NCBI GenBank assembly: GCA_002706685.1
Contig: PALV01000018.1
Location: 31,144 to 95,143 of the forward strand
Source: Gammaproteobacteria bacterium
GTDB taxonomy: Bacteria > Pseudomonadota > Gammaproteobacteria > Pseudomonadales > Pseudohongiellaceae
Length of the DNA: 64,000 bases
Direction of reading: 5' to 3'
The notes under the pieces are model-generated. The model made no database searches. It was not told the origin of the DNA and saw only the letters and a list, made by a program, of their open reading frames with translations. Positions 59,717 to 64,000 of this stretch are shown here, in pieces; position 1 is the stretch's first letter; every line of letters starts with the position of its first letter. Made by a program: the position numbers and the translations under genes.

Positions 59717-59807
59717 ATTGTTTTTATTAACTTTAATAGTGCGTCCGTTGCGTGATTTTGCACTACAAAGCACAACAATGCCCAACCAAACCCGCAAAAG
59801 TCCCGCA
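59717..59807 (+). repeat. Conserved 91-bp post-core block B
   Basis: Same 91 bp as at 44180 and 63428, with two or three differences. Arm-like repeat AAACCCGCAAAAGTCCCGCA at 59788-59807. Right after it the sequence departs from the other two copies and the mercury operon cargo begins. No promoter or integrase gene visible. Confidence 0.75.
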
Positions 59808-59868
59808 TACAAATCCAACCCAAAAGCTTGGACTGCGGTCCAGTTGAGATACGGGAAAAGTTTCAATA

Positions 59869-60303
59869 TCACTTGTCCGCGCTACTGCTTTCCTGATCCT
59901 TTATCGCACTTTCTGGTTCGCATCGTTTGTGTCGGGCTGAAACCATATCCCAGACCGAGACACCTAGCATGAATCCAAGCCCCGGATAAAAATACCATTC
60001 ACTCATCGTTATGGCCCCGATCAATACTAATATCGGGCCAATCAACCCCAGCGCTGTCCGATGCCATTGCCCGTGACTGAAGTAACCCAACACATTGACG
60101 ACTATCACCAGAACGGCTATGAGCGGAATGACCCAACTCACGAGTACCGATTCCCACTGACTGAGAAAACCTAAGCCCAAAGCCGCGCCTATAGCGCCCA
60201 GTGCGGGGAAACACGCGGAACATCCTATTCCTGCAACCAAGGCTCCGCTAAAGCCAGCTTTGTCACCAATGCGGACTATCATGTTAAACAAATTATTGAA
60301 CAT
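59869..60303 (-). CDS. merC: Mercuric ion transporter MerC
   Basis: 144-residue inner-membrane mercury carrier with four helices. The first helix contains GIGCSACFPAL, whose Cys pair binds Hg(II); LGFLSQWESVLVSWVIPL and YFSHGQWHR match MerC. ATG 60303 is preceded by AAGGGAG. It is the last gene of the operon, after merA, whereas in Tn21-type operons merC precedes merA. Confidence 0.9.
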   Translation of the reverse strand: MFNNLFNMIVRIGDKAGFSGALVAGIGCSACFPALGAIGAALGLGFLSQWESVLVSWVIPLIAVLVIVVNVLGYFSHGQWHRTALGLIGPILVLIGAITMSEWYFYPGLGFMLGVSVWDMVSARHKRCEPESAIKDQESSSADK

Positions 60304-60360
60304 ACTGTCTCCCTTTATTGCCGATTTCAAGGATGATTCCAGGCAACCTCGTGCACTCTG

Positions 60361-61779
<1,419 letters not shown>

Positions 61780-62088
61780 TTACTGAGATGAGTCGTTGTC
61801 ATTCGCGCTCGTGAATTTGAGGATCGATGGAAAGCCGGCGTTGGTGGTGGCTTCGGTCAACGCCGCCACGGACGTCTGGGCGTCGTCGAAGGTGACCACG
61901 GCTTCACGTTCTCGATAGTCCACGTCGATCTGCGAGACGCCTTCCACTTGGCCTAGAGCCATCTTGATGGTGATCGGACAAGTAGGGCAGGTCATGCCCG
62001 GCACTGAAAGTGTGACGGTCTGCATTGCGGCCCATGCGGGCATGCTTAGCAGGGCGATAAACAAGGGCATAATGAATCGCATTTTCAT
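61780..62088 (-). CDS. merP: Periplasmic mercury-binding protein MerP
   Basis: 102-residue exported HMA-fold protein. Signal peptide PLFIALLSMPAWA; metal site GMTCPTCPITIK (Cys34, Cys37) where most MerP have GMTC-x-x-C. It passes Hg(II) to MerT. ATG 62088 has AAAAGGAGA upstream. The tail (SANDNDSSQ) is longer than usual. It lies 13 bases after merT. Confidence 0.93.
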   Translation of the reverse strand: MKMRFIMPLFIALLSMPAWAAMQTVTLSVPGMTCPTCPITIKMALGQVEGVSQIDVDYREREAVVTFDDAQTSVAALTEATTNAGFPSILKFTSANDNDSSQ

Positions 62089-62101
62089 GGGAAATCTCCT
62101 T

Positions 62102-62452
62102 TTAATAGAACAGGGGAAGAGCGTAAGGGAACACCACGCCAATCAATACCAGTACCAATACCATCCAGAATGCGACCTTGTAGGCAGAGCGAACGCGGGG
62201 GACGGCGCATACCTCTCCCAGCTGGCATTTCTCCGATGGGCGGTAGATTCGGCGCCAGGCGAAGAACAGGGCCACCGCCGCTATGCCGATGAAAAGCGGA
62301 CGATAGGGTTCCAGCGCCACTAGGTTACCAATCCAGGCGCCGGATATTCCCAGCGAGACCAGCACCAGAGGCCCGAGACAGCAGGCCGAGGCCAAAAGCG
62401 CCGCAACCCCGCCGGCAGCCAGGGGAAAGCGCCCTGAATTCGACATTGACAT
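62102..62452 (-). CDS. merT: Mercuric ion transporter MerT
   Basis: 116-residue membrane protein with three helices. The first carries the Cys pair (Cys24, Cys25 in [11 protein letters not shown]), and the cytoplasmic loop has a second pair in [11 protein letters not shown], both required in known MerT. ATG 62452 follows AAGGAG; a second ATG at 62446 is possible. First gene of the operon, with the divergent merR 72 bases away. Confidence 0.93.
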   Translation of the reverse strand: MSMSNSGRFPLAAGGVAALLASACCLGPLVLVSLGISGAWIGNLVALEPYRPLFIGIAAVALFFAWRRIYRPSEKCQLGEVCAVPRVRSAYKVAFWMVLVLVLIGVVFPYALPLFY

Positions 62453-62489
62453 AATGCTTACTCCTTTCCTGATCCTCTCCAATGGATTA

Positions 62490-62520
62490 AAGTTACATCC
62501 GTAGCTGGATACGGAGTCAA
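62490..62520 (-). promoter_or_regulatory. mer promoter/operator with 19-bp spacer
   Basis: On the minus strand TTGACT (-35, 62515-62520) and TAACTT (-10, 62490-62495) are 19 bases apart, the stretched spacing that MerR untwists when Hg(II) binds. The dyad CCGTATCCAGCTACGG (62499-62514) lies between them. merR begins at 62525, so it represses itself from the same site. Confidence 0.92.
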
Positions 62521-62524
62521 TAGC

Positions 62525-62944
62525 ATGCAGAACAAATCCAATACAATGACCATCGGCGGGCTGGCCAAGGCTGCCGACGTGCATATTGAGACGATCCGTT
62601 ACTATCAGCGGCGAGGCCTGTTAAAGGAGCCTGATCGTCCGTTGGGCGGCATTAGACGGTATGGATCTACCGATATAGACCGATTGATGTTCGTGAAAAC
62701 GGCGAAAGAGCTCGGCTTCAGTCTTAATGAAATTAGCGACCTGCTTCGGCTGGAAGATGGCGCTAATTGCCTGGAAGCCAGTGCTCTCGCCGAGCATAAG
62801 CTGGAGCACGTACGAAAGAAGATCGTCAGACTGAAGCGCATAGAGAAGGTGTTGCGTGAAATGGTCGGTCGATGTCACGCGCAGCAGGGCAATGTCTTTT
62901 GCCCCTTGATTGAGTCTTTGCATGAAGGAATCACGAAAGCGTGA
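62525..62944 (+). CDS. merR: Mercury-responsive activator MerR
   Basis: 139-residue MerR. DNA-binding head [20 protein letters not shown], long dimer helix, and the three Hg(II) ligands Cys82 (GANC), Cys117 (GRC) and Cys126 (NVFC), all at their canonical positions. Divergent from merTPAC across the operator. Length is slightly shorter than in Tn501 MerR (144). Confidence 0.95.
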   Translation: MQNKSNTMTIGGLAKAADVHIETIRYYQRRGLLKEPDRPLGGIRRYGSTDIDRLMFVKTAKELGFSLNEISDLLRLEDGANCLEASALAEHKLEHVRKKIVRLKRIEKVLREMVGRCHAQQGNVFCPLIESLHEGITKA

Positions 62945-63360
62945 CAGCCAAAGTTTTGAGCGTGCCAACAAAGAACACGTGAATGAATCACTGCAGATTC
63001 ACTGATGATCAAAATTCTCAATGATTACAGGCATGGCGTCAGGTATTGCTTTTTCGACGGCGATAGCCTGGTTTCTGTAATGAGTCCGCCGCCCCAACAA
63101 AAACGATCAGCTCTCCGCTGATGCCGGAGACGGCGTAGGCTTTCGATGTTGACGGCAAATAGGGGCGTCCTGCGGGGTAAAACTCAGCAAAAACTGTATT
63201 CGCTGGAAGTGGTCGCACGGATCCCACTTCTCTATCGTCGGTTGGTTCTGACGAACCTAGTAAACTCAGGAAAGTCCCGCAAACTCCCGCATTTAAACGG
63301 TTTTCAGCCTGGGGATAACCTACCCAAAGGACTTCAACCCATTGTTTTAATGAGAAATAT
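62945..63360. other. Non-coding right end of the mercury unit with arm repeats
   Basis: 416 bases with no gene I can support; a minus-strand frame of about 109 codons (63039-63368) has no recognisable features and runs into the tRNA fragment. AAAGTCCCGC at 63271-63280 is followed in tandem by AAACTCCCGC at 63281-63290. The pair ends 69 bases before core C, matching the 68 bases seen at the end of island I. Confidence 0.55.
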
Positions 63361-63410
63361 TGGCGCACCCGGAGAGATTCGAACTCCCGACCAAGTGGTT
63401 CGAAGCCCCT
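63361..63410 (-). repeat. tRNA 3'-half fragment, probable att core C
   Basis: Third copy of the 50-bp tRNA 3' half, with the same AGGGG mismatch in the anticodon stem as copy A. It closes the mercury unit and opens a further unit that continues out of the window. No hairpin element precedes this copy. Confidence 0.85.
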
Positions 63411-63427
63411 ATTGCAAGCGCTATATG

Positions 63428-63518
63428 ATTGTTTTTATTAACTTTAATAGTGCGTCCGTTGCGTGATTTTGCACTATAAAGCACAACAATGCACAACCAA
63501 ACCCGCAAAAGTCCCACA
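63428..63518 (+). repeat. Conserved 91-bp post-core block C
   Basis: 67 bp after the start of core C. The arm repeat reads AAACCCGCAAAAGTCCCACA (one change). Similarity to the block after core A goes on to about 63605, whereas copy B stops at the block. The stretch 63519-63711 holds no gene. Confidence 0.75.
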
Positions 63519-63711
63519 AGGACTTAGCGCAGAATACGGGGAAGAGGCACTAGCCCGAAAATATACTGAAAACCTTGTCTGTGGCCAAAGTGAGGCATAA
63601 CACTAGATTTAGGAAGCCTAGTTGACACCTAGTGCATTAGGAATCAATCTGATCAATGTCTCGCTTGTGAGGTAGAATAGAAATTAGTGGCAAAAACAGG
63701 GTTTATTTCAA

Positions 63712-63933
63712 GTGGCAGAAAACAAATTTGTCTGCGAGTTCAATCTTCCAAAAATGGACTGTGCCGCTGAAGAGCAGATGGTTCGAATGGCATTTGCGCA
63801 TATTGAACCACCTCCGACTCTTATTTTTGATCTAAAAAATCGCAGCCTTAGAATAGTCCACAGTGGCAAACTATCTGACATTCAGTCACGACTTGAAGCA
63901 TTTGTCACCGGCAATGTAAAACTGACCCACTAA
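63712..63933 (+). CDS. HMA-like domain protein, probably truncated by an IS
   Basis: 73 residues from a GTG. KFVCEFNLPKMDCAAEEQMVRMAF resembles the start of small metal-binding proteins found beside cation transporters (usual motif MDCPSEEQ), with one metal-site Cys visible instead of a CxxC pair. The last six codons (NVKLTH) are encoded by what looks like the end of an IS21-type element, so the natural protein was probably longer. It is the first gene of the third unit. Confidence 0.55.
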   Translation: MAENKFVCEFNLPKMDCAAEEQMVRMAFAHIEPPPTLIFDLKNRSLRIVHSGKLSDIQSRLEAFVTGNVKLTH

Positions 63934-64000
63934 CGACAATTTAAAATTGACCCACCTGAGGCACAATGACCGCCTTTTAGCGATAAAGCGGCGGTTGAGA
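63915..64000. mobile_element. Possible left end of an IS21-family element
   Basis: TGTAAAACTGACCCAC at 63915-63930 and a second copy, TTAAAATTGACCCAC at 63941-63955, are direct repeats of the kind found at IS21-family termini (TG start, repeated TGACCC motif). The remainder lies outside the window, so transposase genes cannot be checked. Confidence 0.4.

Noticed and set aside
59778..59972. Short frame starting MPNQTRKSP in the post-core block as a remnant integrase start
   Set aside because: In copies A (44241) and C (63489) the frame stops after 12 codons, and the extension in copy B has no recombinase features. It is more likely a by-product of the conserved DNA.
63039..63368. Minus-strand frame of 109 codons at the end of the mercury unit
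   Set aside because: No recognised domain, no ribosome site, and its first codons lie in the tRNA fragment and the attachment arm.

Overview
The window reads as a chromosomal segment of a Gram-negative, respiratory, probably marine or aquatic gammaproteobacterium. Evidence: a large TonB-dependent receptor, lipoprotein signal peptides, two periplasmic PQQ dehydrogenases, a glutathione-dependent formaldehyde pathway, Nu-class GST, CSS-type EAL protein and an HME-RND efflux system. Genus-level placement cannot be supported from the sequence alone.

Backbone (1-42357). The left edge holds glutathione-dependent formaldehyde oxidation (frmA/adhC partial, S-formylglutathione hydrolase). Next come an amino-acid permease, a penicillin-acylase-family lipoprotein, a membrane-fused alpha/beta hydrolase coupled to a diguanylate cyclase, a flavoprotein, proline iminopeptidase, and a convergent PAS-GGDEF / CSS-EAL pair. 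Then follow bactofilin with an unknown methyltransferase-like partner, an exported amidohydrolase, an FAH-family protein, YbaK, an amidoligase/gamma-glutamylcyclotransferase pair, a beta-lactamase-fold hydrolase, a BNR-repeat protein overlapping a MoaD-like protein, a TonB receptor, and a Bax-like protein. An arsR-GAPDH-arsJ arsenate operon, a SulP transporter with universal stress protein, two YceI proteins, a PQQ dehydrogenase, an ADP-ribosylglycohydrolase, a GST and a GntR-ABC-acyltransferase operon follow. The backbone ends at a guanine-deaminase-like gene.

Accessory region (42358-64000). This is a stack of units framed by copies of the 3' half of a tRNA, Arg-type by its UCG anticodon loop, all on the minus strand. 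Three 50-bp tRNA half copies start at 44113, 59650 and 63361. Each is followed at exactly the same distance (67 bp) by a nearly identical 91-bp block ending in tandem CCCGCA repeats. The right end of each of the two complete units carries a matching AAGTCCCGCA tandem repeat about 68 bp before the next core. Unit I (44113-58188) carries a quinoprotein, a DUF1259 protein, chromate resistance chrA/chrB and a six-gene heavy-metal RND efflux cluster. Unit II (59650-63361) is a compact mercury operon (merR / merT-merP-merA-merC) with a textbook MerR operator. Unit III starts at 63361 with an HMA-domain gene apparently cut by an IS21-like end. No integrase is visible in any unit, so the array looks like integrase-less resistance islands stacked at one tRNA site. 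Between units lie a tRNA-type terminator and a four-hairpin element that interrupts the T-loop of a further tRNA 3' end; three copies show compensatory stem changes. An IS3-family element (nonsense mutation in orfA) and an IS481-family element have landed in these junctions.

The accessory genes, with the backbone ars operon, give arsenate, chromate, mercury and probably divalent-cation tolerance in one stretch.
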